Positions 15,142 through 23,576 of a stretch of DNA of 47,296 nucleotides are shown here, in pieces; the first letter of the stretch is position 1; each line of letters starts with the position of its first letter. The notes under the pieces are model-generated. The model was not told the origin of the DNA, made no database searches, and saw only the letters and a list, made by a program, of their open reading frames with translations. The stretch lies in assembly GCF_000716545.1 (NCBI RefSeq), contig NZ_JNWZ01000052.1:1-47296 (forward strand), in the 5' to 3' direction. The stretch comes from Kitasatospora phosalacinea (GTDB taxonomy: Bacteria > Actinomycetota > Actinomycetes > Streptomycetales > Streptomycetaceae). Both the position numbers and the translations under genes were made by a program.

Positions 15142-16782
15142 GTGACTGAGCAGCCGACACCCCGGCAGCCCGAAGAGCCGGGTAGTGAGAACGACGGTGC
15201 CCAGGCCTCGCCGCCGCACCGCCCCACCGAGGTGGCGGGCGGGACGGGCGGACCTCCGACAGAGGTGGTCGGGCCGGGCGTGGTGGGTGCGGAGGGCGCC
15301 GAGGTCGTGGGGATCCCGGAGGTGCCGCCGATCCCGGAGCCACCGGAGACCGAGCCGCCGGAGACTGCCGGGGGTGCGCCGACCGAGCTGGTGGACCGGG
15401 CGGGCGGGGCGGCTGGCGGAGGCGGAGCGGGCGGGCCTGGCCCGGGGGCGGGAGGTGGTGGGACGGCAGCGGGGGCGTCGGCCGCCTCTCCGCCCTCGTC
15501 CTCCGGCGAGGGCGGAGCCGGACCCGCAGGACCGCCGTCCGGGCCGCTGTCGGCGGGCGGGCTGCGCCCGTCGGGCGACTCGGGGAGCGGCGCGCCGGCG
15601 CCCGGTGGCGGCGGTTCGTCGGCCGGTGGTGGCTCGTCGGCGGGCGGTGGCTCGGGGACGGGCGGGGAGGGGCCGCTCGGCGGCGGAGCGTCCGGTGGGA
15701 GTGGCGGGAGGCCGTGGTGGCGGAGGGGGCCGGTGCTCGCCGGGGCGGTCCTGGTCGCCGGGCTGGGCATCGCGCTGGGCGTGGTCGCCACCGGAGGCTC
15801 GGGCGGCGGTGGCAGTGCGCAGGCCGTCGAGATGCAGCCGGTGTCCTCGTCCGGGAAGGAACCCTTCACCGACTCGGTCGCCAACGGCGGCGCGCCCGCT
15901 TCGGCCTCGCCCAGCGGCGCCACCTCGGCCGGGGGTTCCGCCCCGTCCGGCAGCGCCACCTCCGGCGGTGCCTCGGCACCGTCCGTCGCCGGGAGCCCGA
16001 GCGCGTCCGGCGGCACCGTGAACGGCGGCCAGCCCGGCCTGTACGGCGGGACCCGCGAGATGGCCAGCTGCGACGTGCCGAAGCTCTCCGGGTACCTGGC
16101 CGCCAACACCGACAAGGCCCACGCCTGGGCCGGGGTCGAAGGCGTCGACAGCTCGCAGATCGACGGCTACCTGAACGGCCTGACGCCCGTGGTGCTGCGC
16201 CAGGACACCCGGGTCACCAACCACGGCTACCAGGACGGGCGGGCCACCCCCTACCAGGCGGTCCTGCAGTCCGGGACGGCCGTGCTGGTCGACAGCCAGG
16301 GCGTACCGAGGGTGCGCTGCGCCTGCGGCAACCCGCTGACGCCGCCCAGCGGCACGGGCGGTACGTACACCGGGGCGGCATGGTCCTCCTTCCGTCCGGA
16401 CGGGGTGGTGACGGTGCAGCCCGCACCGGCGCCGGTGAACCAGATCGTGCTGGTCGACCAGACGTCTGGCCGTCAGTTCGATCGCCCGGTGGGCGGAACG
16501 GGCGGAAACGACGGGTCGGCCTCGCCCAGCGCGTCCGGCTCGGGCCCCTCCGGGAGCCGCTCCGGGACGGGCACGCCGTCCGGCTCCTCCTCGGCGCCCT
16601 CGTCCGGAGCGTCGTCGGCGCCGTCGTCCGGCGGTCCCGGCTCCTCCGGCTCCGGTTCGTCCGGACCGGCCTCGCCGGGCAGTCCGGGTTCGGGCGGGGC
16701 CTCCGGCGGCGGGTCGGGGCCCTCGAGTCCGGCCGGAGCGTCCTCGGGCGCGTCGAAGGCGCCGGGTTCGGGCACGCCGTGA
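15142..16782 (+). CDS. DUF6777 domain membrane-anchored protein
   Basis: A 546-residue protein. The first about 180 residues are a low-complexity Pro/Gly/Glu/Ser region that should stay in the cytoplasm. A single membrane helix (VLAGAVLVAGLGIALGVVA) lies at about residues 197-215. The conserved outer domain follows (about 235-450): GLYGGTREMASCDVPKLSGY, then LRQDTRVTNHGYQDGRATPY, then QGVPRVRCACGNPLTPP. These match DUF6777, which keeps the three cysteines and the VTNHGY motif. The C-terminal 100 residues are Ser/Gly/Pro-rich. The start is GTG at 15142 with GGAAGG upstream. The function is unknown; its position suggests it belongs to the same surface-signalling neighbourhood. Confidence 0.88.
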   Translation: MTEQPTPRQPEEPGSENDGAQASPPHRPTEVAGGTGGPPTEVVGPGVVGAEGAEVVGIPEVPPIPEPPETEPPETAGGAPTELVDRAGGAAGGGGAGGPGPGAGGGGTAAGASAASPPSSSGEGGAGPAGPPSGPLSAGGLRPSGDSGSGAPAPGGGGSSAGGGSSAGGGSGTGGEGPLGGGASGGSGGRPWWRRGPVLAGAVLVAGLGIALGVVATGGSGGGGSAQAVEMQPVSSSGKEPFTDSVANGGAPASASPSGATSAGGSAPSGSATSGGASAPSVAGSPSASGGTVNGGQPGLYGGTREMASCDVPKLSGYLAANTDKAHAWAGVEGVDSSQIDGYLNGLTPVVLRQDTRVTNHGYQDGRATPYQAVLQSGTAVLVDSQGVPRVRCACGNPLTPPSGTGGTYTGAAWSSFRPDGVVTVQPAPAPVNQIVLVDQTSGRQFDRPVGGTGGNDGSASPSASGSGPSGSRSGTGTPSGSSSAPSSGASSAPSSGGPGSSGSGSSGPASPGSPGSGGASGGGSGPSSPAGASSGASKAPGSGTP

Positions 16783-16915
16783 CGGGGCGGGTGCCGGGTG
16801 TGCTGCGGCTTCCTGCTCCGGTCGGATCCGGTCGGGGCCGGGCAGGTTCGGTCGGGGCGGCCGCGTCCGCCGGGGCGGGGCCGGAGTGAGCGGGGCGGGG
16901 CGCCGCCGGGGCGGG

Positions 16916-17476
16916 TCAGCGGCGCAGGTAGCGGAGCAGCGTGACGCCGCTGCCGAAGGTGCGCGTCTCGGCGAGCACCAGGTCGGTGCGGGTGCCGGAG
17001 GGCGGGAACAGCGGGCGGCCGCGGCCCAGCACCACCGGGTGGACGTAGAGGCTGTACTCGTCGATCAAGTCCAGCCGGCGGAGCTCGGCGGCGAGGGCGG
17101 CGCCGCCGACGGCCAGATCGGACGCGGACGAGGATTTGAGGGCGGTGATCGCCTCCGGGTCGACGGTGCGGGCGATCGTGGTGTTCCAGCCGGCGTGGTC
17201 GAGCGTTCGGGAGAAGACCGTCTTCGGCATCTCCCGCCAGATCCGGGCGAACTCGACCACCGGCGGGGTGCTGGTCGGGTCCTGGTCGGCGGTGGGCCAG
17301 TAGTCGGCCATCAGCTGGTACGTGACGCGGCCGTCGAGGAAGCCGCTCATCGCGGCCAGTCTGCGGTTGAAGTGCTCGTGCAGCTCGTCGTCGATGAGCT
17401 GCCAGTCCAGTTCGCCGTCGGGGCCGGCGAAGCAGCCGTCGATCGACACGGACATCATCAGCACGAGGTCGGACAT
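16916..17476 (-). CDS. Dihydrofolate-reductase-fold protein (RibD C-terminal domain)
   Basis: A 186-residue protein. It begins MSDLVLMMSVSIDGCFAGPDGELDWQ, typical of the YyaP/RibD-C family in which S-x-D-G-x-x-A-G-P lines the NADPH fold. Later motifs include DGRVTYQLMADYWP, MPKTVFSRTL, and DLAVGGAALAAELRRLDLIDEYSLYVHPVVLGRGRPLF, the glycine-rich cofactor-binding part and conserved P-V-x-L-G-x-G-x-P-L-F. It should be an NAD(P)H-dependent reductase of an unknown pterin, flavin-like or other substrate. GGAGG lies 6 nt before the ATG. It is divergent from the serine hydrolase gene across a 283-bp gap with operator-like repeats. Confidence 0.9.
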   Translation of the reverse strand: MSDLVLMMSVSIDGCFAGPDGELDWQLIDDELHEHFNRRLAAMSGFLDGRVTYQLMADYWPTADQDPTSTPPVVEFARIWREMPKTVFSRTLDHAGWNTTIARTVDPEAITALKSSSASDLAVGGAALAAELRRLDLIDEYSLYVHPVVLGRGRPLFPPSGTRTDLVLAETRTFGSGVTLLRYLRR

Positions 17477-17589
17477 CGGCGCCTCCGGGACCGTCTGCGG
17501 CCAAGGGTGCGGGTCACGCTACCCGCGCACGGCACCCGAACGGCGGAGGCGGCCGGCCACGGGCGCGCGCGCCGTGGAAAAGCATCCAC

Positions 17590-17637
17590 CGGTTGACGCC
17601 GGGGTCAACCGATCAGCTGATGGCTCGTCAACCGATC
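17590..17637. promoter_or_regulatory. Operator-like repeats between divergent genes
   Basis: CGGTTGAC (17590-17597) and GTCAACCG (17604-17611) form a perfect 8-bp inverted repeat with a 6-bp spacer. GTCAACCGATC at 17604-17614 is repeated exactly at 17627-17637, 23 bp on, about two DNA turns. TCAGCTGA between them is a further palindrome. The block lies 114 bp upstream of the reductase gene and 123 bp upstream of the hydrolase gene. No linked regulator gene is present in this gap. Confidence 0.55.
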
Positions 17638-17759
17638 GTCGCCGCAACGGCATCCGATCGTCCGGTGGGCGGGCCGGGAGGGCCGGGCACACTTCCAACA
17701 GCAGGAGACAGAAGGTACGGACGGTGCGGATCGGGCACCGGCGTCGAAAGGGGAACACC

Positions 17760-18941
17760 ATGCGTGAGGCGCACGAGAGGCGCGGGGTGCGCGAGACGTC
17801 CGCGGAGAGCGGGCCGCCTCGCCCGGGCGGCCTGCAGGCCCTGCTGGACCGGCGGGTCGCGGACGGCACGGTGCCCGGAGCGGTGGCCCTGGTCGCCCGG
17901 CCGGGGGAGGTCGAGACGGCCGCCGCGGGCGAACTGGGCCGGGGGTCGCCGGTGCGGATCGCCTCGGTGGGGAAGCCCGTCACGGCCGCGGCGGTGCTCC
18001 AGTTGGTGGACGACGGGGTGCTCGGGCTGGACGACCCGGTCGAGCGCTGGCTGCCGGAGCTGGCCGACCGGCGCGTGGTGCGAACACCGCACGCCCCGGT
18101 GACGGACACCGTCCCGGCCGACCGGCCCTTCACGGTGCGGGACGTCCTGGAGTCGCGGGCCGGCTACGGCTTCCCGGCGGACTTCACCCTGCCCGCGCTG
18201 GCCCCGCTGTTCGCGGAACTGGGGCAGGGGCCGCCGCAGCCGCAACGGGTCGCCCCGCCGGACGAGTGGACGGCCGTCCTGGCGGGGATCCCGATGCTCC
18301 ACCAGCCCGGTGCCGCCTGGCTGTACAACACCTGCTCCGACATCCAGGGCGTCCTGGTCTCCCGGGCGACCGGCCGGCCGCTCGACCAGGTGCTGGAGGA
18401 GCAGCTGTTCGACCCGCTGGGCATGCCGGACACGGCCTTCCACGCGCCACCCGACCGCCTGAGCCCGCTCTACCGACCGAACCCGGACGGCACGCTGACG
18501 GTGGCCGACCCGCCGGACGGCCAGTGGAGCACCCCGCCCCCGTTCCCGTCCGGGGCCGGCGGCCTGGTGTCCACGCTCGACGACGTGTTCACGTTCCTGC
18601 GGATGCTGCGCTCCGGAGGCCGCGCCGAGGACGGGCGGCGGGTGCTCTCCCTCGGCGCGGTGCGGTTGATGACCACCGACCACCTGACGGAACGCCAGCG
18701 GGCGGAGAGCGAGCTGTTCCTGGAGGGGCAGGGCTGGGGCTACGGCGGCTCAGTGGACGTGGTCGGGCGTGACCCGTGGAACGCACCGGGCCGCTACGGC
18801 TGGGTCGGCGGCACCGGCACCGCCGCGCACGTGGTGCGGTCGACCGGGTTGGTGACGGTGCTGCTCACCCAGCGGGAGATGACGGGCCCCACTCCGCCGC
18901 CGCTGATGCGGGAGTTCTGGCGCTACGCGGCGGGGGGCTGA
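17760..18941 (+). CDS. Serine hydrolase of the beta-lactamase / D-Ala-D-Ala peptidase fold
   Basis: A 393-residue class C-like enzyme. The nucleophile motif S-x-x-K is IASVGKPVTAAAVLQLV, near residue 70. The Tyr motif is WLYNTCSDIQGVLVSRATG (Y-N-T). The late active-site loop is GRYGWVGGTGTAAHV, in place of K-T-G or H-x-G. Other family marks are DDPVERWLPELADRRV, a signature LFDPLGMPDTAFH, and SGAGGLVSTLDDVFTFLRML. There is no signal peptide, so it probably works in the cytoplasm as an esterase, amidase or beta-lactamase-like enzyme rather than a cell wall peptidase. The start is ATG at 17760 with a GAAAGGGGA ribosome site. Its 3' end overlaps the convergent DUF2087 gene by 19 bp. Confidence 0.9.
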   Translation: MREAHERRGVRETSAESGPPRPGGLQALLDRRVADGTVPGAVALVARPGEVETAAAGELGRGSPVRIASVGKPVTAAAVLQLVDDGVLGLDDPVERWLPELADRRVVRTPHAPVTDTVPADRPFTVRDVLESRAGYGFPADFTLPALAPLFAELGQGPPQPQRVAPPDEWTAVLAGIPMLHQPGAAWLYNTCSDIQGVLVSRATGRPLDQVLEEQLFDPLGMPDTAFHAPPDRLSPLYRPNPDGTLTVADPPDGQWSTPPPFPSGAGGLVSTLDDVFTFLRMLRSGGRAEDGRRVLSLGAVRLMTTDHLTERQRAESELFLEGQGWGYGGSVDVVGRDPWNAPGRYGWVGGTGTAAHVVRSTGLVTVLLTQREMTGPTPPPLMREFWRYAAGG

Positions 18942-19294
18942 ACACAGCCCGGGGCGGTGGCGGTGTCACCCGGGGTGCCGTCCGGAGTGCCCTCCGGGGC
19001 GTTTCCCGGGGCTTCGAGGTCGGCGGTGGTGGCCCGGCGGTAGCTCGACCCGTCCCGGGTGCGGGTCAGCAGGTGGGCCTCGACCAGGTAGCGGCGGAGC
19101 ATGGAGGTGTCGGAGTGGACGGCGAGCAGCGCCTCGTTGACCTCCCGCTCGGTGTACGGGCGCTCGGGGTCGAAGAGGGAGCACGCCAGGTGCTGGAGCA
19201 GGGCGGCGCGGCGGGCCGGCTTGCGCGGGACGGACGTCAGACGGCCGTCGGTGAAGAACGCGGCGAGGGTGGCCGGCGGTTCGTGAGCGGACAT
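18923..19294 (-). CDS. DUF2087 domain protein
   Basis: A 123-residue protein. Residues about 10-85 match DUF2087: FFTDGRLTSVPRKPARRAALLQHLACSLF, then PYTEREVNEALLAVHSDTSMLRRYLVEAHLLTR and a final YRRA. The family is a small winged-helix-like domain, often fused to or found with DNA-binding regulators. Here it stands alone with a low-complexity Pro/Gly/Thr tail (about residues 92-123). The stop codon lies inside the last codons of the convergent serine hydrolase gene (19-bp overlap), an unusual compactness. The ribosome site is weak. It could be a transcription regulator, but no target is visible. Confidence 0.8.
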   Translation of the reverse strand: MSAHEPPATLAAFFTDGRLTSVPRKPARRAALLQHLACSLFDPERPYTEREVNEALLAVHSDTSMLRRYLVEAHLLTRTRDGSSYRRATTADLEAPGNAPEGTPDGTPGDTATAPGCVQPPAA

Positions 19295-19593
19295 GACCGG
19301 CAGCCTGTCAGGGCGGCCACCAGGAGACAACCGGATTACCGGACGGGGTGCCGGCCCGATGAGCTGGGACGACACCCCGGAGGAGGGGGGAACGGATGGG
19401 TACGAGCAATGCCGGGCCGGGCCGCTTCCGGCGGGCGCCGACACGGGCGCCGATGCGGGCGCGGGCGCGGGCGCGGGCGCGGGTACGAGTGCGGCGGCGG
19501 AACCGGACGGGGCGGTGGGCCCGGTGGGTTGAACGGGTCGAGCGGGTCGATCGGGCGCCGGGTACGGGGAGAGGGGCAGGCGGCGGGGACGGG
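19295..19593. other. Intergenic region, 299 bp, with a hexanucleotide repeat
   Basis: This gap lies between the start of the DUF2087 gene and the stop of the double-GNAT gene, both on the minus strand. It contains five units of the 6-bp repeat GCGGGC at 19455-19484 (the last unit ends in T). No gene or clear promoter is visible. The repeat is the kind of GC microsatellite that arises by slippage. Confidence 0.5.
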
Positions 19594-20484
19594 TTACGAC
19601 AGCGGGAGGCGGAACTCGACGGAGCGGTGGGTGCTGCGGTAGCCCAGGGCGTGGTTGACCGCCAGCATGCCGGTGTTGTGTTCGGCGGTGTCGGTGAGCA
19701 GACCGGTGATCCCGGGGTGCTCGGCCCGCGTCCAGCGGATCGACTCGGTCTTCATCGCCCGGGCCAGGCCGCGCCTGCGGTGGTCGGGCTGGACGGCGGT
19801 GCCGTAGTGCTGGGCGTCGCCGGACCGGTCGGCGGGCAGCACCAGTTCGCTGAACCCGACCAGCTCGCCGGTGGCGGTCTCCAACACGGCGACGGTGTGC
19901 AGCAGTTCGCCCCGGTCGGCGACGGCCTGCGCCGCGGACAGCGTCCGGGCCTCGTCCCAGGCGACCGGGCCGTACCCGGTGTCGCCCATCGGCATGTCGT
20001 CCATGGCGGTGCGCGAGCGGGTGAAGGCGGGCAGCCACTCCTCGGGGCAGCGGCCGACCCAGGAGACCAGCCGGTAGCCGGGCGGGAGCCCGGCGGCGGA
20101 GCCGGGGGCGGGGGTGGCGGCGGTGGCGGCGGTGGCCAGGTCCAGCCGGGCGAAGTCGAGGACGAGGGCCCGCTCGAAGCCGCGGGCGGAGAGGAACGCG
20201 TCGCCCGGGGAGCCTTCGACCGCCTGGGCGAGCAGCGCGCGGCGCCCGTCCTCCCGGGCCGCGGCCGTGGCGGCCGCGAGCAGTGCCGACCCCACGCCGC
20301 GCCGCCGCTCGGCGGGGTGGACGTCCAGGGTGAGTTCGCACAGGTGGGCCTGCCCGGGGGAGGTGAGCAGGCGCAGGAAGGCGCTGCCGAGTGGGGTGCC
20401 GTCCGAGGCGGCGGCCAGCCAGGCCAGGCGGCGGGAGAAGGGGGTTTCGGCGGGATCGGCGAGGGCGGTCAGACGGAAGGTCAC
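19594..20484 (-). CDS. Tandem GNAT-domain acetyltransferase
   Basis: A 296-residue protein with two GNAT-like halves. The N-terminal one (about residues 1-135) has the acetyl-CoA motif LDVHPAERRRGVGSALL and the ending AFLSARGFERAL. The C-terminal one (about 145-296) has TAVQPDHRRRGLARAMK and an ending with NHALGYRSTHRSVEF. Double-GNAT proteins include mycothiol synthase and antibiotic acetyltransferases, but no motif here settles a substrate. The start is GTG at 20484 with GGAG 10 nt upstream. It is divergent from the glutamine-synthetase-like operon. Confidence 0.88.
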   Translation of the reverse strand: MTFRLTALADPAETPFSRRLAWLAAASDGTPLGSAFLRLLTSPGQAHLCELTLDVHPAERRRGVGSALLAAATAAAREDGRRALLAQAVEGSPGDAFLSARGFERALVLDFARLDLATAATAATPAPGSAAGLPPGYRLVSWVGRCPEEWLPAFTRSRTAMDDMPMGDTGYGPVAWDEARTLSAAQAVADRGELLHTVAVLETATGELVGFSELVLPADRSGDAQHYGTAVQPDHRRRGLARAMKTESIRWTRAEHPGITGLLTDTAEHNTGMLAVNHALGYRSTHRSVEFRLPLS

Positions 20485-20785
20485 GGGTGGCGGTCTCCGG
20501 TGAGTGGCGGGAGGGGCGGGCACGCGCCACCGAAGCAGGTCCGTCCGACCGGGGCAATCGGATTTCCCCCGCGTTTCCCCCGCGCGCGGGGAGTGGACAA
20601 CGGAGGAGAGCGGGGTGAAGGGCTGATGTTGCGTCATATTGCCTGGAGTAATGATCTTCTGACGGTTCGTCGGGAAATCGCGACACCCGCGCGGACACTG
20701 GTGCGCCCGGGTCCGGGGCGGGATCATCGTCGCTGTGGCGGACCGGTCCGCGCGCGGCTGGCCGGGTGGCGGAGGTGGTGGGCGG
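20485..20785. promoter_or_regulatory. Divergent promoter region of the amine-catabolism operon, with a palindrome
   Basis: The gap has an AT-richer island around 20626-20690 (ATGTTGCGTCATATTGCC and AGTAATGATCTTC), the likely promoter zone for one or both divergent genes. GCGGACCGGTCCGC at 20738-20751 is a perfect 14-bp palindrome, 34 bp before the synthetase ATG, a candidate operator. No regulator gene is adjacent. Confidence 0.45.
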
Positions 20786-22144
20786 ATGACCGAGGCGCGG
20801 CTCACGGTGGAACGGCTGCGGGAACTGGTGGCCGAGGGCGCGGTGGAGACGGTCGTGCTGGCCGTCACCGACATGCAGGGCCGGTTGCAGGGCAAACGGC
20901 TGGACGCCGGGTACTTCCTGGCCGAGGTGCTGAGCGGCGGCGCCGAGGGCTGCGGCTACCTGCTGGCGGTGGACGTGGAGATGAACACCGTCGACGGCTA
21001 CACCGTCTCCTCCTGGGAGAGCGGCTACGGAGACCTGGTCTTCGCCCCCGACCTCGCCACCCTGCGGATGGTGCCGTGGCACCCGGCCACCGCCATGGTC
21101 CAGTGCGACCTGGCCCACCACGACGGCACCCCCGTCGCGGTCTCGCCCCGCCAGGTGCTGCGCCGCCAGCTGGAGCGGCTGGCCGGCTACGGCTGGAGCG
21201 CGTACGTGGGCACCGAGTTGGAGTTCATGGTCTTCCGGGACAGCTACGAGCGCGCCTGGGAGAAGCACTACCAGGACCTCACGCCCGTCAACCAGTACAA
21301 CGTCGACTACTCGATCCTCGGCACCGGCCGGATCGAGCCGCTGCTGCGCCGTCTGCGCACCGGCATGGCCGGGGCCGGGCTGACGGTGGAGTCCGCGAAG
21401 GGCGAGTGCAACCTCGGGCAGCACGAGATCGCGTTCCGCTACGCCGACGCGCTGACCACCTGCGACGACCACGCCGTCTACAAGACCGGCGCCAAGGAGA
21501 TCGCCGCGCAGGAGGGCGTCAGCCTCACCTTCATGGCCAAGTACGACCAGCGCGAGGGCAACTCCTGCCACGTGCACCTGAGCCTGCGCGACGAGCGGGG
21601 CCGCCCGGTGTTCCCCGGCGAGGGCGCGCACGGCTTCTCCCGGACGATGGAGCACTTCCTCGCCGGGCAGCTCGCCTGCCTCGACCGGTTCGCGCTGCTG
21701 CTCGCCCCGACCGTCAACTCGTACAAGCGCTACGTGCCGGGCAGCTTCGCCCCCACCGCGATCGCCTGGGGGCGCGACAACCGGACGTGCGCGCTGCGGG
21801 TGGTCGGGCACGGGGACTCGCTGCGGTTCGAGAACCGGGTGCCCGGCGGGGACGTCAACCCGTACCTGGCGGTGGCCGCGCTGATCGCCGCCGGGCTGTA
21901 CGGGGTGGAGCACCAACTGCCGCTGGAGGGCGAGTTCACCGGCAACGCGTACGCCTCCGACGCGCCCAGGGTGCCCGCCACGCTGCGCGAGGCGGTCGAG
22001 CGGTTCGAACGCAGCGAGGCCGCCACCGAGGCCTTCGGCAAGGACGTCGTCCGGCACTACGCCCACGCCGGGCGGGTCGAACTCGCCGCGTACGACGCCG
22101 CGGTGACCGACTGGGAGCGCCGCCGCGGCTTCGAGCGGCTGTGA
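20786..22144 (+). CDS. Glutamine-synthetase-like gamma-glutamyl-amine ligase (GlnA4/GlnA3 type)
   Basis: A 452-residue class I GS-like ligase that joins glutamate to an amine using ATP. GS motifs are complete: GTELEFMVF (metal Glu), SAKGECNLGQHEIAF (E-x-N-x-G-Q-x-E), NSCHVHLSL (metal His), TVNSYKRYVPGSFAPTAIAWGRDNR (ATP and substrate Arg), and ENRVPGGDVNPYLA. The N terminus MTEARLTVERLRELV and VLAVTDMQGRLQGKRL fit the GS beta-grasp domain. The adenylylation tyrosine loop of true GlnA is absent. In Streptomyces coelicolor, GS-like paralogues work on polyamines (GlnA3) or ethanolamine (GlnA4). A synthetase followed by an aldehyde dehydrogenase and an SDR enzyme fits the GlnA4 neighbourhood best, as I recall it. 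The start at 20786 has GGAGG about 10 nt upstream. Confidence 0.88.
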   Translation: MTEARLTVERLRELVAEGAVETVVLAVTDMQGRLQGKRLDAGYFLAEVLSGGAEGCGYLLAVDVEMNTVDGYTVSSWESGYGDLVFAPDLATLRMVPWHPATAMVQCDLAHHDGTPVAVSPRQVLRRQLERLAGYGWSAYVGTELEFMVFRDSYERAWEKHYQDLTPVNQYNVDYSILGTGRIEPLLRRLRTGMAGAGLTVESAKGECNLGQHEIAFRYADALTTCDDHAVYKTGAKEIAAQEGVSLTFMAKYDQREGNSCHVHLSLRDERGRPVFPGEGAHGFSRTMEHFLAGQLACLDRFALLLAPTVNSYKRYVPGSFAPTAIAWGRDNRTCALRVVGHGDSLRFENRVPGGDVNPYLAVAALIAAGLYGVEHQLPLEGEFTGNAYASDAPRVPATLREAVERFERSEAATEAFGKDVVRHYAHAGRVELAAYDAAVTDWERRRGFERL

Positions 22145-22199
22145 GACGGCCGTGGCGCGAGGACGCGGCGGACACGAGAACGAGAACGAGGAGGAGCAG

Positions 22200-23576
22200 G
22201 TGACCGAGGGCCCCGAGCCGTACCAGGTGGTCAACCCCGCCACCGAGGAGGTGATCGCCACCGTCGACCTGGCCGACCTGGCCGCCACCGACGCCGCGGT
22301 CGCCCGCGCCGGGGCGGCGTTCGAGAGCTGGCGGAACGTGGCGCCCGGCGACCGGGCCCGGCTGCTGCGCCGCTTCGCCGCCGAAGTGGACGCCGAACGC
22401 GAGCGACTGGCCCTGCTGGAGGTCGCCAACGCCGGGCACACCATCGGCAACGCCCGCTGGGAGGCCGGCAACGCCCGCGACGTCATCGAGTACTACGCGG
22501 GCGCCCCCGAGCGGCTGTTCGGCCGGCAGATCCCGGTCGCCGGCGGCCTGGACGTCACCTTCCACGAGCCGCTGGGCGTGGTCGGCGTGATCGTCCCGTG
22601 GAACTTCCCGCTGCCGATCGCCGCCTGGGCGCTGGCCCCCGCGCTGGCCGCCGGGAACACCGTCATCGTCAAACCGGCCGAACTCACCCCGCTCACCGCC
22701 CTGCGGCTGGCCGAGCTCGCCCTGCGCGCGGGCCTGCCCGAGGGCGTGCTGCAGGTGCTGCCCGGCCGCGGCCCGGTGGTCGGGCAGCGCTTCGTCACCC
22801 ACCCGGGCGTCCGCAAGGTGGTGTTCACCGGCTCCACCGCCGTCGGCAAGTCCGTGATGGCCGGCTGCGCCGCCCAGGTCAAGCCGGTCACGCTGGAACT
22901 CGGCGGCAAGAGCGCCAACATCGTCTTCGCCGACGCCGACCTGGACCGGGCCGCCGCCACCGCCCCGTACGCGGTCTTCGACAACGCCGGGCAGGACTGC
23001 TGCGCGCGCTCCCGGATCCTGGTCGAGGCGAGCGTGTACGAGGAGTTCACGGAGCGGCTGGAGCGCGCGGTCCGGGGCGTGCGGGTCGGTGACCCGGCGG
23101 ACGAGAAGACCGAGATGGGGCCGCTGATCTCGGCCGCGCACCGGGCCCGGGTGGCCTCCTACGTGAACGGCGACACCGAGGTGGCGTTCCGCGGCAGCGC
23201 GCCCGAGGGGCCGGGCTTCTGGTACCCGCCGACGGTGCTGGCGCCGATCGCCCCCGACCACCGGGCGTTCACCGAGGAGGTGTTCGGCCCGGTCGTCGCC
23301 GTGGTCCCGTTCCGCGGCGAGAGCGACGCGGTGCGGATCGCCAACGCCACCGAGTACGGCCTGTCCGGGTCGATCTGGACCAGGGACGTGGGCCGGGCCC
23401 TGCGCGTCGCCCGGGCCGTGGAGGCGGGCAACCTGTCCGTCAACTCGCACTCCTCGGTGCGCTACTGGACGCCGTTCGGCGGCTTCAAACAGTCCGGCCT
23501 GGGCCGCGAGCTCGGACCGGACGCCCTGCACGCCTTCACCGAGACCAAGAACGTCTTCATCGCGACGGAGGAATGA
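22200..23576 (+). CDS. NAD(P)-dependent aldehyde dehydrogenase
   Basis: A 458-residue ALDH. The cofactor region is VGVIVPWNFPLPIAAWALAP with VIVKPAELTPL and VVFTGSTAVGK. The catalytic Glu lies in LELGGKSANIVF and the catalytic Cys in NAGQDCCARSRILV. The conserved EEVFGPVVAVVPF and FGGFKQSGLGRELGPDALHAFTETKNV endings are present. It should oxidise the gamma-glutamyl-aminoaldehyde formed in the pathway begun by the ligase upstream. The start is GTG at 22200 with a strong GAGGAGGAG site, 55 bp after the ligase stop. The downstream SDR gene overlaps its stop by 4 bp, so the three genes form one operon. Confidence 0.93.
   Translation: MTEGPEPYQVVNPATEEVIATVDLADLAATDAAVARAGAAFESWRNVAPGDRARLLRRFAAEVDAERERLALLEVANAGHTIGNARWEAGNARDVIEYYAGAPERLFGRQIPVAGGLDVTFHEPLGVVGVIVPWNFPLPIAAWALAPALAAGNTVIVKPAELTPLTALRLAELALRAGLPEGVLQVLPGRGPVVGQRFVTHPGVRKVVFTGSTAVGKSVMAGCAAQVKPVTLELGGKSANIVFADADLDRAAATAPYAVFDNAGQDCCARSRILVEASVYEEFTERLERAVRGVRVGDPADEKTEMGPLISAAHRARVASYVNGDTEVAFRGSAPEGPGFWYPPTVLAPIAPDHRAFTEEVFGPVVAVVPFRGESDAVRIANATEYGLSGSIWTRDVGRALRVARAVEAGNLSVNSHSSVRYWTPFGGFKQSGLGRELGPDALHAFTETKNVFIATEE

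Noticed and set aside
11685..16115. A 1476-codon minus-strand frame antisense to the DUF6777 gene and kinase genes
   Set aside because: Low-complexity Pro/Arg/Gly composition, no ribosome site, no domain motif, and it overlaps confirmed genes on the other strand.
19455..19484. GCGGGC microsatellite as a coding region or promoter
   Set aside because: Low-complexity slippage product. The frames across it have no ribosome site or domain and the strand is flanked by minus-strand genes.
20786..22144. Calling the ligase a canonical glutamine synthetase
   Set aside because: It lacks the adenylylation-site tyrosine loop, is followed by ALDH and SDR genes, and resembles GlnA3/GlnA4 amine ligases. 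No separate nitrogen-assimilation context is present.
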